From positions 1,566,471-1,630,470 of the forward strand of contig NZ_BMEM01000001.1 in NCBI RefSeq assembly GCF_014636495.1: DNA of 64,000 nt, in the 5' to 3' direction. The position numbers and the translations under genes were made by a program. The DNA is from Ornithinimicrobium tianjinense. GTDB taxonomy: Bacteria; Actinomycetota; Actinomycetes; Actinomycetales; Dermatophilaceae. The notes below the pieces were generated by a model, which saw only the letters and a list, made by a program, of their open reading frames with translations, had not been told where the DNA came from and did no database searches. Shown piece by piece: positions 26,572 to 35,754 of the stretch; position 1 is the stretch's first letter; each line of letters opens with the position of its first letter.

Positions 26572-27414
26572 ATGACGTCTCCGCCCTCCCCCGACCGCGT
26601 CGTCCGCCGCTCCGTCTCCCACGAGGACTCCGTGCGCGCCGTGCGCTCCTGGTGGGACGCAGAGGCCGAGGAATACTACTCCGAGCATGGCGCCTTCCTC
26701 GGTGACCGGGCCCTCACCTGGGGCCCGGAGGGGTGGACCGAGGACGACCTGCGGCTGCTCGGGACCGTCCGCGGCAAGGACGTGCTCGAGGTCGGGGCCG
26801 GTGCCGGACAGGGCGCGCGATGGTGCGCCGCCCAGGGCGCCCGGGCGGTGGCCACCGACCTGTCGGCCGGGATGCTGCGCGTCGGACGTCGGCTCGACGA
26901 CGTCACCCCTGCGCCGGGTATGCCGTCCGGCCGCCCCTCGGGGTACGTCCAGTGCGACGGGGCTCGCCTGCCCTTCGCAGACGCCTCCTTCGACGTGGTG
27001 CTGACGGCGCACGGGGTGCTCTCGTTCGTCCCGGACCTCGACGGCGCCCTGCGCGACTGGATGCGCGTGCTGAGGATCGGCGGTCGGTGCGTCTTCTCGC
27101 TCTCGCACCCCGTCCGCTGGGCGTTCCCGGACGTGCCCGGCGAGGAGGGGCTGAGGGTCACCCACTCCTACTTCGACCGGCGGGCCTACGTCGAGGAGAC
27201 CGGGTCGGGCCTGGCCACCTACACCGAGCACCACCGAACCGTGGGGGACCTGGTCCGCGCGGTGGTCGGCAGCGGTCTGACGCTGCTCGACCTGGTGGAG
27301 CCCGAGTGGCCGACGGGCCGCGATCACGTCTGGGGCGGGTGGAGCCGGCTGCGCGGCGAGCGCATCCCCGGCACCCTCATCGTCGTGGCGGAGCGCCGGG
27401 GCCTCGGCGCCTAG
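26572..27414 (+). CDS. Class I SAM-dependent methyltransferase
   Basis: This 280-residue protein is a Rossmann-fold methyltransferase of the Methyltransf_11 type. The SAM-binding loop VLEVGAGAGQGARW and the acidic post-II residue (ATDLSAGML) are clear, as is the DASFDVVLTAHGVL motif IV. The substrate is unknown. ATG 26572 is used; ATG 26563 in frame is equally plausible. Its promoter must lie close to the divergent rpsA promoter. The last four bases, CTAG, are shared with the stop of the convergent polA gene. Confidence 0.85.
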   Translation: MTSPPSPDRVVRRSVSHEDSVRAVRSWWDAEAEEYYSEHGAFLGDRALTWGPEGWTEDDLRLLGTVRGKDVLEVGAGAGQGARWCAAQGARAVATDLSAGMLRVGRRLDDVTPAPGMPSGRPSGYVQCDGARLPFADASFDVVLTAHGVLSFVPDLDGALRDWMRVLRIGGRCVFSLSHPVRWAFPDVPGEEGLRVTHSYFDRRAYVEETGSGLATYTEHHRTVGDLVRAVVGSGLTLLDLVEPEWPTGRDHVWGGWSRLRGERIPGTLIVVAERRGLGA

Positions 27415-30119
27415 TGCGCCGCGTCGTGCCAGCTCCGGCCGACGCCCACGCTCACGTCCAGCGGCACCCGCAGGTCCGCGGCGGCGCCCATCTGCTCCCT
27501 GACGATGCGCTCCACCTGCTCACGTTCCCCCGGCGCGATCTCCAGGACGAGCTCGTCGTGCACCTGGAGCAGCATCCGGGACCGGACCCCCGCCTCGCGG
27601 AGGGCCTCCTCGGTCCGGAGCATGGCGATCTTGATCAGGTCCGCGGCCGACCCTTGGATCGGGGCGTTGAGCGCCATGCGCTCGGCCATCTCCCGGCGCT
27701 GACGGTTGTCGCTCGTCAGGTCGGGAAGGTGGCGGCGGCGGCCCAGGATCGTCTCGGTGAAGCCGCTCCGGCGCGCCTCGGCCACGACGTCGCGCAGGTA
27801 GTCACGCACGCCGCCGAACCGCTCGAAGTACTCGTCCATCAGCTCCTTGGCCTCACCGGTCGAGATCCCGAGCTGCTTGGACAGCCCGAACGCCGACAGG
27901 CCGTAGGCCAGGCCGTAGCTCATGGCTTTGACCTTCGAGCGCATCTCGGGGGTCACCTCCGCCGGGTCGACGCCGAAGACCCGCGAGCCGACGAAGCGAT
28001 GCAGGTCCTCGCCGGTGCGGAACGCCTCGATCAGCCCCTCGTCGCCGGAGAGATGGGCCATGATCCGCATCTCGATCTGGCTGTAGTCGGCTGACATCAG
28101 GGCCTCGTACGGACCCTGCGCGTCGGCCCCGACCACGAACATCTCCCGCAGCCGACGTCCCTCCTCGGTGCGGATCGGGATGTTCTGCAGGTTCGGCTCG
28201 GTCGAGCTCAGGCGGCCGGTGGCGGCGATCGTCTGCTGGTAGGTGGTGTGGATCCGGCCGTCGTCGGCCACCGAGCGGATCAGTCCCTCGGCGGTGACCC
28301 GCAGCCGGGTCTTGTCACGGTGCCGCAGGAGCGCCTCGAGGAAGGGGTGCTCCGTCTGCGCGTAGAGGCCGGCCAGCGCGTCGGCGTCGGTGGTGTACCC
28401 GGTCTTGGTCCTGCGTGTCTTGGGCAGCCCGAGCGTCTCGAAGAGCACGACCTGGAGCTGCTTGGGCGAGCCGAGGTTGACGCTGTCGTCCGCGATGGCC
28501 TCCCAGGCGTCCTGCTGGGCCTGCTCGGCGGCGTCGCCGAACTCGCGCTCCAGAGCCTCGAGCGCGGGCAGGTCGACGGCGATGCCGACCTGCTCCATAC
28601 GACGCAGCACCCCGACCAGCGGCAGCTCGACCTCGCCGAGGAGGCTGCGCTCCTCCTCGTCGGCGAGCTCTGCGTCCAGGGCCACGGACAGGTCGTGGAC
28701 CGCGCGCGCGTGGACCATCAGCGAGCGGGCCGCCGCCCGGTCGGCGGGCGTGTCCTCCTCGTCACCCCAGGACAGGTCGAGGGTGCCGTCCGGCTGGTCC
28801 TCCTCGTCCAGACGCAGCTCGCGGCGCAGGTAGCGCAGCGACAGGTCGGCCAGGTCGTAGGACCGCTGGTCCGGGCGCACGAGATAGGCCGCCAGGGAGG
28901 TGTCGCTGACGACTCCCTCCACGGGCAGGCCGCGCAGCTCCAGGCTGGAGATCTGTCCCTTCGCCTCGTGCAGCACCTTGGGACGGGTGCGATCCGCGAG
29001 GAACACGGCCAGGGCCGTCTCGTCCTCCGGCGTCGCCTCAGGCAGGCTCAGGTATGCCGCGTGCTCGCCCCCCGCGAGACCGAGGGCCGTGGCCTCGCCC
29101 GGCCCGGCCGGCGTCCGCGGGGCGGCCTGCACGACGAGCGCGACACGCTCCCCCGGACCGGCGTGCAGGGACAGCCACCCGGCCACCTCCCCGGCATCGA
29201 GCATGGTCCCCTCGACCTCGATGCCCTCCTCCGCCTCGGCCTCGGCCGACTCGAGGGTGGCGAACAGCCGCTCGCGCAGCACCCGGAACTCCAGGCCGTC
29301 AAAGACCCGGTGGACCTCTTCACGATCCCAGCCCCGGACGGCCAGGTCGTCGACCGTGACCGGCAGCTCGACGTCGGCGACGAGCTGGTTGAGGCGGCGG
29401 TTGCGGATCACCTGGTCGAGGTGGTCACGGGTGGCCTGACCGGCCTTGCCCGTCAGCTTGTCGGCGTGGTCGACGATCCCGGACAGGTCCCCGAACTGGG
29501 TGATCCACTTCGCAGCGGTCTTCGGGCCCACCCCTGGGACGCCCGGGAGGTTGTCCGAGCTCTCCCCGACGAGCGCCGCGAGGTCGCTGTAGCGCTCCGG
29601 CGGGACGCCGTACTTCTCGAGGACGGCGGCCGGGGTCATGCGGGCGAGGTCGGAGACGCCCTTGCGGGGGTAGAGCAGGGTCGTGCCGTCGTCGACGAGC
29701 TGCAGCGCGTCACGGTCACCGGAGCAGATCAGCACCTCCATCCCCTGCGACCTGGCCTGGGCCGTCAGCGTGGCGATGACGTCGTCCGCCTCGAAGCCGT
29801 CCACCTGCACGTGGGTGATCCGCAGCGCGTTGAGCACCTCCTTGACGAGGTCGACCTGCCCGACGAACTCGCTCGGGGTGCTCGCGCGACCGGCCTTGTA
29901 CTCGGCATACTGCTCGGTCCGGAAGGTCTGGCGGGAGACGTCGAAGGCCACCGCAAGGTGCGTGGGGGTCTCGTCCCGCAGGACGTTGATGAGCATCGAG
30001 GTGAAGCCGTACACCCCGTTGGTGCTCTGCCCCGTCGACGTCGAGAAGTTCTCGACGGGCAGGGCGAAGAAGGCTCGGTAGGCCAGGGAATGTCCGTCCA
30101 GGAGCAGGAGTCGACTCAC
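27411..30119 (-). CDS. polA: DNA polymerase I
   Basis: PolA fills gaps in repair and Okazaki-fragment processing. The 902-residue protein has the 5'-3' exonuclease domain at the N-terminus (LLLDGHSLAYRAFFAL, CSGDRDALQLV, GVPGVGPKTA), a middle domain with no recognisable DxE exonuclease motif, and the polymerase domain (SADYSQIEMR, the KAMSYGLAYGLSAFGL O-helix, LQVHDELVLE). Absence of proofreading residues is usual in actinobacterial PolA. GTG 30119 is preceded by TAGGCT at 8 bases and no ribosome-binding site. Only 20 bases separate it from the divergent thioesterase start. Confidence 0.97.
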   Translation of the reverse strand: MSRLLLLDGHSLAYRAFFALPVENFSTSTGQSTNGVYGFTSMLINVLRDETPTHLAVAFDVSRQTFRTEQYAEYKAGRASTPSEFVGQVDLVKEVLNALRITHVQVDGFEADDVIATLTAQARSQGMEVLICSGDRDALQLVDDGTTLLYPRKGVSDLARMTPAAVLEKYGVPPERYSDLAALVGESSDNLPGVPGVGPKTAAKWITQFGDLSGIVDHADKLTGKAGQATRDHLDQVIRNRRLNQLVADVELPVTVDDLAVRGWDREEVHRVFDGLEFRVLRERLFATLESAEAEAEEGIEVEGTMLDAGEVAGWLSLHAGPGERVALVVQAAPRTPAGPGEATALGLAGGEHAAYLSLPEATPEDETALAVFLADRTRPKVLHEAKGQISSLELRGLPVEGVVSDTSLAAYLVRPDQRSYDLADLSLRYLRRELRLDEEDQPDGTLDLSWGDEEDTPADRAAARSLMVHARAVHDLSVALDAELADEEERSLLGEVELPLVGVLRRMEQVGIAVDLPALEALEREFGDAAEQAQQDAWEAIADDSVNLGSPKQLQVVLFETLGLPKTRRTKTGYTTDADALAGLYAQTEHPFLEALLRHRDKTRLRVTAEGLIRSVADDGRIHTTYQQTIAATGRLSSTEPNLQNIPIRTEEGRRLREMFVVGADAQGPYEALMSADYSQIEMRIMAHLSGDEGLIEAFRTGEDLHRFVGSRVFGVDPAEVTPEMRSKVKAMSYGLAYGLSAFGLSKQLGISTGEAKELMDEYFERFGGVRDYLRDVVAEARRSGFTETILGRRRHLPDLTSDNRQRREMAERMALNAPIQGSAADLIKIAMLRTEEALREAGVRSRMLLQVHDELVLEIAPGEREQVERIVREQMGAAADLRVPLDVSVGVGRSWHDAAH

Positions 30120-30127
30120 AGCATGGC

Positions 30128-30133
30128 AGCCTA
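30128..30133 (-). promoter_or_regulatory. Leaderless -10 box for polA
   Basis: TAGGCT lies 8 bases before GTG 30119. It falls within the 20-bp gap between polA and the divergent thioesterase gene, so any -35 contact is inside the thioesterase coding sequence. Confidence 0.4.
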
Positions 30134-30139
30134 TGTCCC

Positions 30140-30529
30140 ATGACCGACATCCCGAAGACGCTCCTGGATCGCATGGGCATGGAGATCCTGGAGACGGGCG
30201 TGGAGCGCACCGTCGCCCGGATGCCGGTCGCGGGCAACACCCAGCCCTACGGCCTGCTCCACGGCGGCGCGTCCGCGGCGCTCGCGGAGACGGTGGCCTC
30301 GATCGCCTCCGCGCTGCATGCCGGCGAGGGCAGGATCGCCGTCGGCGTCGACCTCAACGCCACCCACCACCGCGCCGTCCGGGACGGCTGGGTGACCGCG
30401 GTCGCCACCCCGCTGTCCCTGGGGCGCTCGGTCGCCTCCTACGAGGTCGTCGTCGCCGACGACGAGGGTCGCCGGGTCTGCACGGCGCGGCTCACGTGCG
30501 TGCTGCGGGACCGGCCGCCGGGGGCGTGA
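30140..30529 (+). CDS. Hotdog-fold thioesterase, PaaI family
   Basis: This 129-residue protein has the hotdog fold of acyl-CoA thioesterases. The helix motif LLHGGASAALAETVAS contains the conserved HGG and catalytic-type Glu of the PaaI/YbgC-like group, and VGVDLNATHHRAV is the second conserved strand. Possible substrates include phenylacetyl-CoA-type or dihydroxynaphthoyl-CoA thioesters; the sequence does not decide. ATG 30140 has no clear ribosome-binding site. It is divergent from polA with only 20 bases between starts. Confidence 0.88.
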   Translation: MTDIPKTLLDRMGMEILETGVERTVARMPVAGNTQPYGLLHGGASAALAETVASIASALHAGEGRIAVGVDLNATHHRAVRDGWVTAVATPLSLGRSVASYEVVVADDEGRRVCTARLTCVLRDRPPGA

Positions 30530-30551
30530 GCCGGGCCTGAGCGGGGGCGCC

Positions 30552-30557
30552 TAGGGT
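30552..30557 (+). promoter_or_regulatory. Leaderless -10 box for the DUF554 gene
   Basis: TAGGGT is followed by 7 bases and ATG 30565, without a ribosome-binding site. Confidence 0.5.
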
Positions 30558-30564
30558 GTCCGCC

Positions 30565-31332
30565 ATGGATGGTGGGTTCCCCGGGCTCGGCACGCTGCTC
30601 AACGTCGCCACCGTGACGGTCGGCGCGCTGATCGGCATGCGGGCCGGCCACCGGTTGCCGCAGCGCGTCCGCGACGTGGTGACCGACTGCCTGGGCCTCG
30701 TCACCCTGCTCATGGCGATCCTGTCCGCCCTCGACGTCACCTCCCCGGAGCTCGCTGCCGCCGTCGGCAGCGGCGCGCCGGTGCTGATCGTGCTGGGCAG
30801 CCTGCTCCTCGGCGGTATCGTCGGCTCCTTGCTGCGCATCGAGCAACGGCTTGAGTCGCTGGCCGGTGCGGTGCAACGCGTCGTGCACCGCCGGGCGGGA
30901 GCCGAGGAGGGCCCCGAGGGCCGGGAGCGGTTCATCGAGGGCTGGCTGACGGCGTCGCTGCTCTTCTGCGTGGGCCCGCTGGCCATCCTCGGCTCGTTGT
31001 CCGACGGCCTCGGCCGCGGGATCGACCAGCTCGCGCTCAAGTCCACCCTGGACGGCTTCGCCTCCCTCGCTTTCGCCTCGACGTTCGGGGTCGGGGTGCT
31101 GCTGTCGGCGGTCTCGGTCGCGGTGGTGCAGGGGTTGCTCACCCTCGTCGGAGTGACGCTGGGCGACATCGCCTCGGAGGCGCACATCGACGCCCTGACG
31201 GCGGTCGGAGGTCTGCTCCTGGTGGGCATCGCGTTGCGGCTGCTGCAGATCCGTCAGATCCCGGTCGGCGATCTTCTCCCGGCCCTCGCGTTCGCTCCGC
31301 TGCTGGTCAGCCTGGTGTCGGCGCTGCGCTGA
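30565..31332 (+). CDS. DUF554 family membrane protein
   Basis: This 255-residue protein belongs to the DUF554 (YqgA-like) family. Around seven hydrophobic segments are visible, beginning with LGTLLNVATVTVGALIGM and including the glycine-rich LGGIVGSLLRIEQRLESL. A soluble loop of about 30 residues (RRAGAEEGPEGRERF) separates the halves. No function is established for the family. ATG 30565 is chosen because TAGGGT lies 7 bases upstream; GTG 30556 in frame would start inside that box. It converges on the ANTAR regulator gene with 32 bases between. Confidence 0.85.
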   Translation: MDGGFPGLGTLLNVATVTVGALIGMRAGHRLPQRVRDVVTDCLGLVTLLMAILSALDVTSPELAAAVGSGAPVLIVLGSLLLGGIVGSLLRIEQRLESLAGAVQRVVHRRAGAEEGPEGRERFIEGWLTASLLFCVGPLAILGSLSDGLGRGIDQLALKSTLDGFASLAFASTFGVGVLLSAVSVAVVQGLLTLVGVTLGDIASEAHIDALTAVGGLLLVGIALRLLQIRQIPVGDLLPALAFAPLLVSLVSALR

Positions 31333-31364
31333 GGTCGCGCCCCGGCAGCGCGGGCGAGCCGGAA

Positions 31365-32018
31365 CTACTTCTTGGCCGGCATGCCGGCGATGACGGCGTC
31401 CGCGACCTCGCGCATCGAGAGCCGCCGGTCCATGGCGGCCTTCTGGATCCACCGGAAGGCATCGCCCTCGCTCAGCTTGAGCTGGGTCATGAGCAGACCC
31501 TTGGCGCGGTCCACGCGCTTACGGGTCTCGAAGCGCTCACCGAGGTCGGCGACCTCGGACTCGAGCGCCTTGCGCTCGCTCCACCTCGCCCTGGCGATGT
31601 CGATCGCCGGCAGCACGTCGGCGGCGCTGAACGGCTTGACGACGTAGGACATCACGCCTGCGTCCCGGGCCCGCTCGACGAGGTTCTTGTCGCTGAACGC
31701 CGTCAGCATGACGACCGGGGCCAGCCCGTCGCGCCCGATCTGCTCCGCCGCCGACAGCCCGTCCATGCCCGGCATCTTGATGTCCATCACGACCATGTCC
31801 GGCTGCAGCTCGGTGACGAGGGAGACCGCCTGCTCACCGTCAGCAGCCTGGCCGACGATCTCGTGGCCGGCCTCGGTCAGCATCTCGGCGAGGTCCATCC
31901 GGATCAACGCCTCGTCCTCGGCGAGGACGATCCGCAGACCGCCCTCAGCGCCCTCGCGCGGCGTCTTTGCCGGGGTCTGGTCGTCGTCGTCCGTGGTGTG
32001 CGTCTGCGCGTCAGTCAC
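31365..32018 (-). CDS. pdtaR: ANTAR-domain response regulator (PdtaR type)
   Basis: This 217-residue protein joins a receiver domain and an RNA-binding ANTAR domain that acts as a transcription antiterminator. The receiver shows the acidic pair AEDEAL, phospho-acceptor Asp in [12 protein letters not shown] and the Lys in YVVKPFS. The ANTAR helices end in [22 protein letters not shown]. It matches the M. tuberculosis PdtaR (Rv1626) layout, whose partner kinase PdtaS is encoded elsewhere; none is nearby here. GTG 32018 follows TAGGCT by 6 bases, a leaderless start. Confidence 0.93.
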   Translation of the reverse strand: MTDAQTHTTDDDDQTPAKTPREGAEGGLRIVLAEDEALIRMDLAEMLTEAGHEIVGQAADGEQAVSLVTELQPDMVVMDIKMPGMDGLSAAEQIGRDGLAPVVMLTAFSDKNLVERARDAGVMSYVVKPFSAADVLPAIDIARARWSERKALESEVADLGERFETRKRVDRAKGLLMTQLKLSEGDAFRWIQKAAMDRRLSMREVADAVIAGMPAKK

Positions 32019-32024
32019 GACGTG

Positions 32025-32030
32025 AGCCTA
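32025..32030 (-). promoter_or_regulatory. Leaderless -10 box for pdtaR
   Basis: TAGGCT lies 6 bases before GTG 32018 on the minus strand; no ribosome-binding site is present. Confidence 0.5.
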
Positions 32031-32075
32031 TCTGTAAGTTGCCGCCTCCGACCGGGGTGAGGCCGAAGGATTCGG

Positions 32076-32158
32076 TGCCGGGAGCGGGACTTGAACCCGC
32101 ACGCCCTTGCGGGCAGAGCATTTTGAGTGCCCCGTGTCTGCCATTCCACCACCCCGGC
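32076..32158 (-). tRNA. tRNA-Leu (anticodon CAA)
   Basis: The minus strand folds as a class II tRNA. The acceptor stem pairs GCCGGGG with TCCCGGC, the anticodon loop is CTCAAAA giving CAA (reads UUG), there is a long variable arm (GCCCGCAAGGGC) and the T loop reads GTTCAAGTC. The discriminator base is A and the genomic sequence continues CC then G, so CCA is added after transcription. No integrase or direct repeat marks it as an integration site. Confidence 0.97.
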
Positions 32159-32182
32159 AGGGCTGGTGAGACCAGGCGGCAC

Positions 32183-32188
32183 AGCATA
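32183..32188 (-). promoter_or_regulatory. Candidate -10 box for tRNA-Leu
   Basis: TATGCT lies about 24 bases upstream of the tRNA 5' end in the pyk-tRNA gap. That leaves a short leader typical of tRNA genes, but the -35 region is poor. Confidence 0.35.
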
Positions 32189-32212
32189 CCTGGCCCGCCT
32201 GACCCGGCCCGG

Positions 32213-33670
32213 TCAGACGGCGGGGTGGCTGTCGTAGGCGGGCGCCTGGCCGAGGATCGCGTCGCCCACCCGGTGCAGACGCAGCGCGTTGGTGGTGCCG
32301 GAGACCCCGGGCGGGGAGCCGGCGACGATGACGATGAGGTCGCCGTGCTTGCACCGGCCCTCGCGCAGGAGAGCTTCCTCGACCTGCATCACCATCTGGT
32401 CGGTGTGCCAGACGAAGGGCACGATGAAGGTCTCCACCCCCCAGGTCAGCGCCAGCCGCGAACGCGTCGACTGCTCCGTGGTGAAGGCGATCATCGGAGT
32501 CGCCGCCCGCATGCGGGCCATCCGGCGGGTGGTGTCGCCGCTCTTGGTGAAGGTGGCGACGAACTTGATGTCCTCGAGTGCGTCGGTCAGCGAGATCGCG
32601 GCGCGGCTCACCGCACCGCCCGGGGTCCGCGGCTTGTGCTGGATGGGGGCGATCCGGGACAGGCCGTGCTCCTCGGTGTTCTCGATGATGTCGGCCATGG
32701 TCTCCACCGCCTTGATCGGCCAGGCACCCACGGAGGTCTCCCCCGACAGCATGATGGCGTCGGCCCCGTCCAGCACGGCGTTCGCGCAGTCGCTCGCCTC
32801 CGCCCGCGTCGGGCGGGGGTTCTCGATCATCGACTCCAGCACCTGGGTGGCGACGATGACCGGCTTGGCCACCTCGCGGCAGAGCTGGATCGCGTCCTTC
32901 TGCACCAGAGGCACCCGCTCCAGCGGAAGCTCGACGCCGAGGTCGCCTCGAGCGACCATGATGCCGTCGAAGGCGTCGATGATCTCCTCGAGGTTCTCCA
33001 CGGCCTGAGGCTTCTCGATCTTGGCGATGACCGGCAGCTGCCGGCCCTCCTCCTCCATGATGGCCCGCACCGGCTCGACGTCCGCGGCGTTGCGCACGAA
33101 GGACAGGGCGATGAAGTCCGCCCCGCTGCGCACGGCCCACCGCAGGTCGTCCTCGTCCTTGGCGGACATGGCCGGCACGCTGACGGCCGTGCCCGGCAGG
33201 TTGATGCCCTTGTTGTTCGAGACGACGCCCCCGATCTCGACGCGGCAGACCACGTCGGTCCCGGTCACCTCGACGGCGCGCAGCTGCACCTTGCCGTCGT
33301 CGATGAGCAGGTCGTCGCCGACCTCGACGTCACCCGGCAGGCCGGAGTATGTCGTGCCCACGACCTCGTGGTCGCCCGGGACGTCGCGGGTGGTGATGGT
33401 GAACGTGTCGCCAGGAGCCAGCGTCACCGGTCCGGAGGCGAAGGTTCCGGTGCGGATCTTGGGGCCCTGCAGGTCGACGAGCACGGCGACGGCGTGCCCG
33501 GTCGCGTCCCCCGCCCGTCGGACGTTCAGATATCGCTCGTAGTGCTCTTCGTAGGTCCCGTGGGAGAGGTTGAGCCGCGCGACGTCCATCCCGGCCCGCA
33601 CGAGGGCCTCGATCTGTGCGTAGGAGTTGGTCGCGGGGCCGAGGGTGCAGACGATCTTGGCTCGACGCAT
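32213..33670 (-). CDS. pyk: Pyruvate kinase
   Basis: Pyk makes pyruvate and ATP from phosphoenolpyruvate. The 485-residue protein shows the barrel start [13 protein letters not shown], the NLSHGT loop, the substrate-binding [13 protein letters not shown] and [12 protein letters not shown], and the signature [28 protein letters not shown] region, followed by a C-terminal allosteric domain. Length is normal. ATG 33670 has TAGCAT 7 bases upstream and no ribosome-binding site, so it is likely leaderless and independent of the trp cluster upstream. tRNA-Leu follows. Confidence 0.98.
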   Translation of the reverse strand: MRRAKIVCTLGPATNSYAQIEALVRAGMDVARLNLSHGTYEEHYERYLNVRRAGDATGHAVAVLVDLQGPKIRTGTFASGPVTLAPGDTFTITTRDVPGDHEVVGTTYSGLPGDVEVGDDLLIDDGKVQLRAVEVTGTDVVCRVEIGGVVSNNKGINLPGTAVSVPAMSAKDEDDLRWAVRSGADFIALSFVRNAADVEPVRAIMEEEGRQLPVIAKIEKPQAVENLEEIIDAFDGIMVARGDLGVELPLERVPLVQKDAIQLCREVAKPVIVATQVLESMIENPRPTRAEASDCANAVLDGADAIMLSGETSVGAWPIKAVETMADIIENTEEHGLSRIAPIQHKPRTPGGAVSRAAISLTDALEDIKFVATFTKSGDTTRRMARMRAATPMIAFTTEQSTRSRLALTWGVETFIVPFVWHTDQMVMQVEEALLREGRCKHGDLIVIVAGSPPGVSGTTNALRLHRVGDAILGQAPAYDSHPAV

Positions 33671-33677
33671 GGGGACG

Positions 33678-33683
33678 ATGCTA
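33678..33683 (-). promoter_or_regulatory. Leaderless -10 box for pyk
   Basis: TAGCAT lies 7 bases before ATG 33670 on the minus strand, in the 43-bp gap after the DsbA-like gene. Confidence 0.5.
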
Positions 33684-33713
33684 CGCGGTCCGGGTGCGGG
33701 TCACTCCCGGCGG

Positions 33714-34448
33714 TCAGGGGTGGGCTGCCAGGACGCCGTCCAGGGCGGAAGGGTCCTGCATCAGCCGGTTCATCTCCTCGTCCGTGATCTTCTCCCCGTT
33801 CACGAACATCGTGGGCGTACCGGTCACGCCGTCCTGGTTGGCGCGCGTCTGCATGTCGGCGACGTAGTCGGCGTGCGGCTGGTCCGCGACGCACTGCTCG
33901 AAGGTGCCGAGCGCCTCCCCCGAGATCCCGGCGTCCCGACCGAAGCCCACCAGCTGCTCGTCGGTCCACCCGGTCCCCTCCTGCTGGGGCTGGTTGGCGA
34001 ACACGGCCCCGTGGAAAGCGACGAAGGCTCCCGCGTCGTCCGCGCAGAGGGCGGCGTTGGCGGCGCGGGTCGAGGAGTCGTTGCGCAGGCTGCCGTCCAG
34101 GAAGGACATGATCTGGAAGGTCACGTTGACCTCCCCCGCCTCGATCTTGTCCGCCAGCGCCTCCCCCACGGAGCGCTCGAGGACCCCGCACCAGGGGCAC
34201 TGGAAGTCCTCGTAGATGCGGATCTGAGGGACGTCGGCCTCCAGGCCGGCCCCGACGCTCACTCCCCCGCCGTCGGGCAGGGCCGCCCCGCTGCCGGAGG
34301 CTCCGAGCTCGCCGGCGTCGCGGGTGGCGGCCCAGACGAGGACGGCGATGAGGGCGACGACGAGGACGACCACGCCGCCGATGAGCGCGTGCGACGGTCC
34401 ACGGGTCACCGGCTTGACCGGGGGTGCAGGCGGGCGGGGCATGGTCAT
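33714..34448 (-). CDS. DsbA-like membrane-anchored thioredoxin-fold protein
   Basis: This 244-residue protein is a thiol-disulfide oxidoreductase of the DsbA/Thioredoxin_4 type acting outside the membrane. One N-terminal membrane anchor (ALIGGVVVLVVALIAVLVWAA) precedes the redox domain with active site CPWC (EDFQCPWCGVLE) and the cis-Pro loop GVTGTPTMFVNG. ATG 34448 overlaps the MauE-like stop by 4 bases; ATG 34442 has a better-spaced GAAAGG. The pairing with a MauE-like protein, which could reoxidise it, suggests a disulfide system. It ends the trp transcription unit before pyk. Confidence 0.92.
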   Translation of the reverse strand: MTMPRPPAPPVKPVTRGPSHALIGGVVVLVVALIAVLVWAATRDAGELGASGSGAALPDGGGVSVGAGLEADVPQIRIYEDFQCPWCGVLERSVGEALADKIEAGEVNVTFQIMSFLDGSLRNDSSTRAANAALCADDAGAFVAFHGAVFANQPQQEGTGWTDEQLVGFGRDAGISGEALGTFEQCVADQPHADYVADMQTRANQDGVTGTPTMFVNGEKITDEEMNRLMQDPSALDGVLAAHP

Positions 34449-34972
34449 CGGCCTTTCAGGAGGTGCTCGTCGACGGAGAACAGGCTGCGCGGCCGGACGA
34501 CGAGCCAGCCGCTGAGGATGATCAGCCCGAGATCGCGCAGGATCTCGGACAGGTAACGGGTGTCCTCCGGCGCCACGGGGCCGCCGCTGCCGAAGCAGCC
34601 GCAGTCGATCGACAGGCCGCGGGCCCAGGCGGACACGATGCCCAGGACGAAGGCGAGCAGGAGGAGCGCCGCGGCAGCGGCCGCCGCGCGGGTGAGCAGC
34701 CCGAGGAGGAGCAACAGGCCGACGGCGACCTCCACGACGGGCAGCGTGGTGCCGATGAAACGTGCCACCTCGTAGGGGAAGAGCTGATAGGCGACCACGC
34801 TCTGCACCGCACCGGTGAGGTCCACCAGCTTGAGGCCGCCCGCGACGAGCAGCACCCCTCCCACGACGAGCCGCGACAAGGTCCCCACGACGTCGCGCCA
34901 ACCTCCGCGGGCGGCCACACCGTCCCAGGACTGCGGCGGCAGCTCCTCCGTGGAAGGGACGGGGCCAGTCAT
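34445..34972 (-). CDS. MauE/DoxX-family redox-associated membrane protein
   Basis: This 175-residue protein has four membrane helices (starting near LSRLVVGGVLLVAGGLKLVD) and the family's cysteine motif SIDCGCFGSGG after the third. MauE-like proteins work with thioredoxin-fold partners in periplasmic disulfide chemistry. It overlaps trpA by 4 bases on one side and the DsbA-like gene by 4 bases on the other, so all three are coupled. A role in keeping the DsbA-like partner oxidised is inferred from family and context. Confidence 0.85.
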   Translation of the reverse strand: MTGPVPSTEELPPQSWDGVAARGGWRDVVGTLSRLVVGGVLLVAGGLKLVDLTGAVQSVVAYQLFPYEVARFIGTTLPVVEVAVGLLLLLGLLTRAAAAAAALLLLAFVLGIVSAWARGLSIDCGCFGSGGPVAPEDTRYLSEILRDLGLIILSGWLVVRPRSLFSVDEHLLKGR

Positions 34973-35754
34973 CTCCGGCGTACCCCGGCCGCGAGGTCGG
35001 CCGCGAGGGTGCGCAGCTCACCAAGGCCGCGGTCGCGCCCCAGCGCTCGCACGAGGGCCGAGCCGACGATCACGCCGTCGGCGAAGGTGGCCACCTCGGC
35101 GGCCTGCTCCCCGGTGCTGACGCCGAGGCCCACGCACAACGGCAGATCGGTCACCGCCCGCGTGCGCTCCACGAGCGTGCGGGCGTCACCGCCCACGGCG
35201 GCACGGACACCGGTCACGCCCATGGTCGAGGCGACGTAGACGAAGCCGTCGCAGGCCTCCGCTGTCATCCGGAGCCGCCCGTCGGTGGAGCTCGGCGCCA
35301 CGAGGAAGACCGTCGAGAGGCCGTGCCGTCCCGCTGCCTCGCGCCACGGCCCTGCCTCGTCCGGGATGAGGTCAGGTGTGATCATGCCGGTCCCGCCGGC
35401 TGCGGCCAGGTCGGCGGCGAAGCGGTCGACGCCGTAGCGCAGGACAGGGTTGTAGTAGGACATCACGACCGGCACCGCGCCCCCGTCGCGGACGGCCGAC
35501 ACCACGTCGAAGACGTCCGTGAGACGGAAGCCGGCCGCCAGCGCCTCCGACGCCGCGCGCTCGACGACGGGCCCGTCCATGAGGGGGTCGGTGTAAGGCA
35601 CGCCGACCTCGATCACGTCGGCGCCGGACTCGGCGAGCGCCCGGACCGCGGCGAGCGAGGTCTCCTTGTCGGGGTAGCCGGCCGGAAGGTATCCGACCAG
35701 AGCCGCTCGATCCTCGTCCCGACACCGGCGGAAGACCTCGTGCAGTGCGCTCAC
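34969..35754 (-). CDS. trpA: Tryptophan synthase alpha chain
   Basis: TrpA splits indole-3-glycerol phosphate and passes indole to TrpB. The 261-residue TIM barrel carries catalytic-type Glu in [16 protein letters not shown] (the signature PYSDPLADGP-like loop) and Asp in TPDLIPDEA, with GVTG in the phosphate region (MGVTGVRA). GTG 35754 overlaps the trpB stop by 4 bases (GTGA). Its own stop overlaps the MauE-like gene. Length is normal. Confidence 0.97.
   Translation of the reverse strand: MSALHEVFRRCRDEDRAALVGYLPAGYPDKETSLAAVRALAESGADVIEVGVPYTDPLMDGPVVERAASEALAAGFRLTDVFDVVSAVRDGGAVPVVMSYYNPVLRYGVDRFAADLAAAGGTGMITPDLIPDEAGPWREAAGRHGLSTVFLVAPSSTDGRLRMTAEACDGFVYVASTMGVTGVRAAVGGDARTLVERTRAVTDLPLCVGLGVSTGEQAAEVATFADGVIVGSALVRALGRDRGLGELRTLAADLAAGVRRR

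Noticed and set aside
32076-32158. tRNA-Leu as a mobile-element attachment site
   Set aside because: No integrase, no direct repeat of the tRNA 3' end and no change in gene style nearby.
32199-32216. Terminator hairpin at the pyk stop
   Set aside because: CTGACC/GGTCAG gives only six pairs and overlaps the stop codon; too weak to call.
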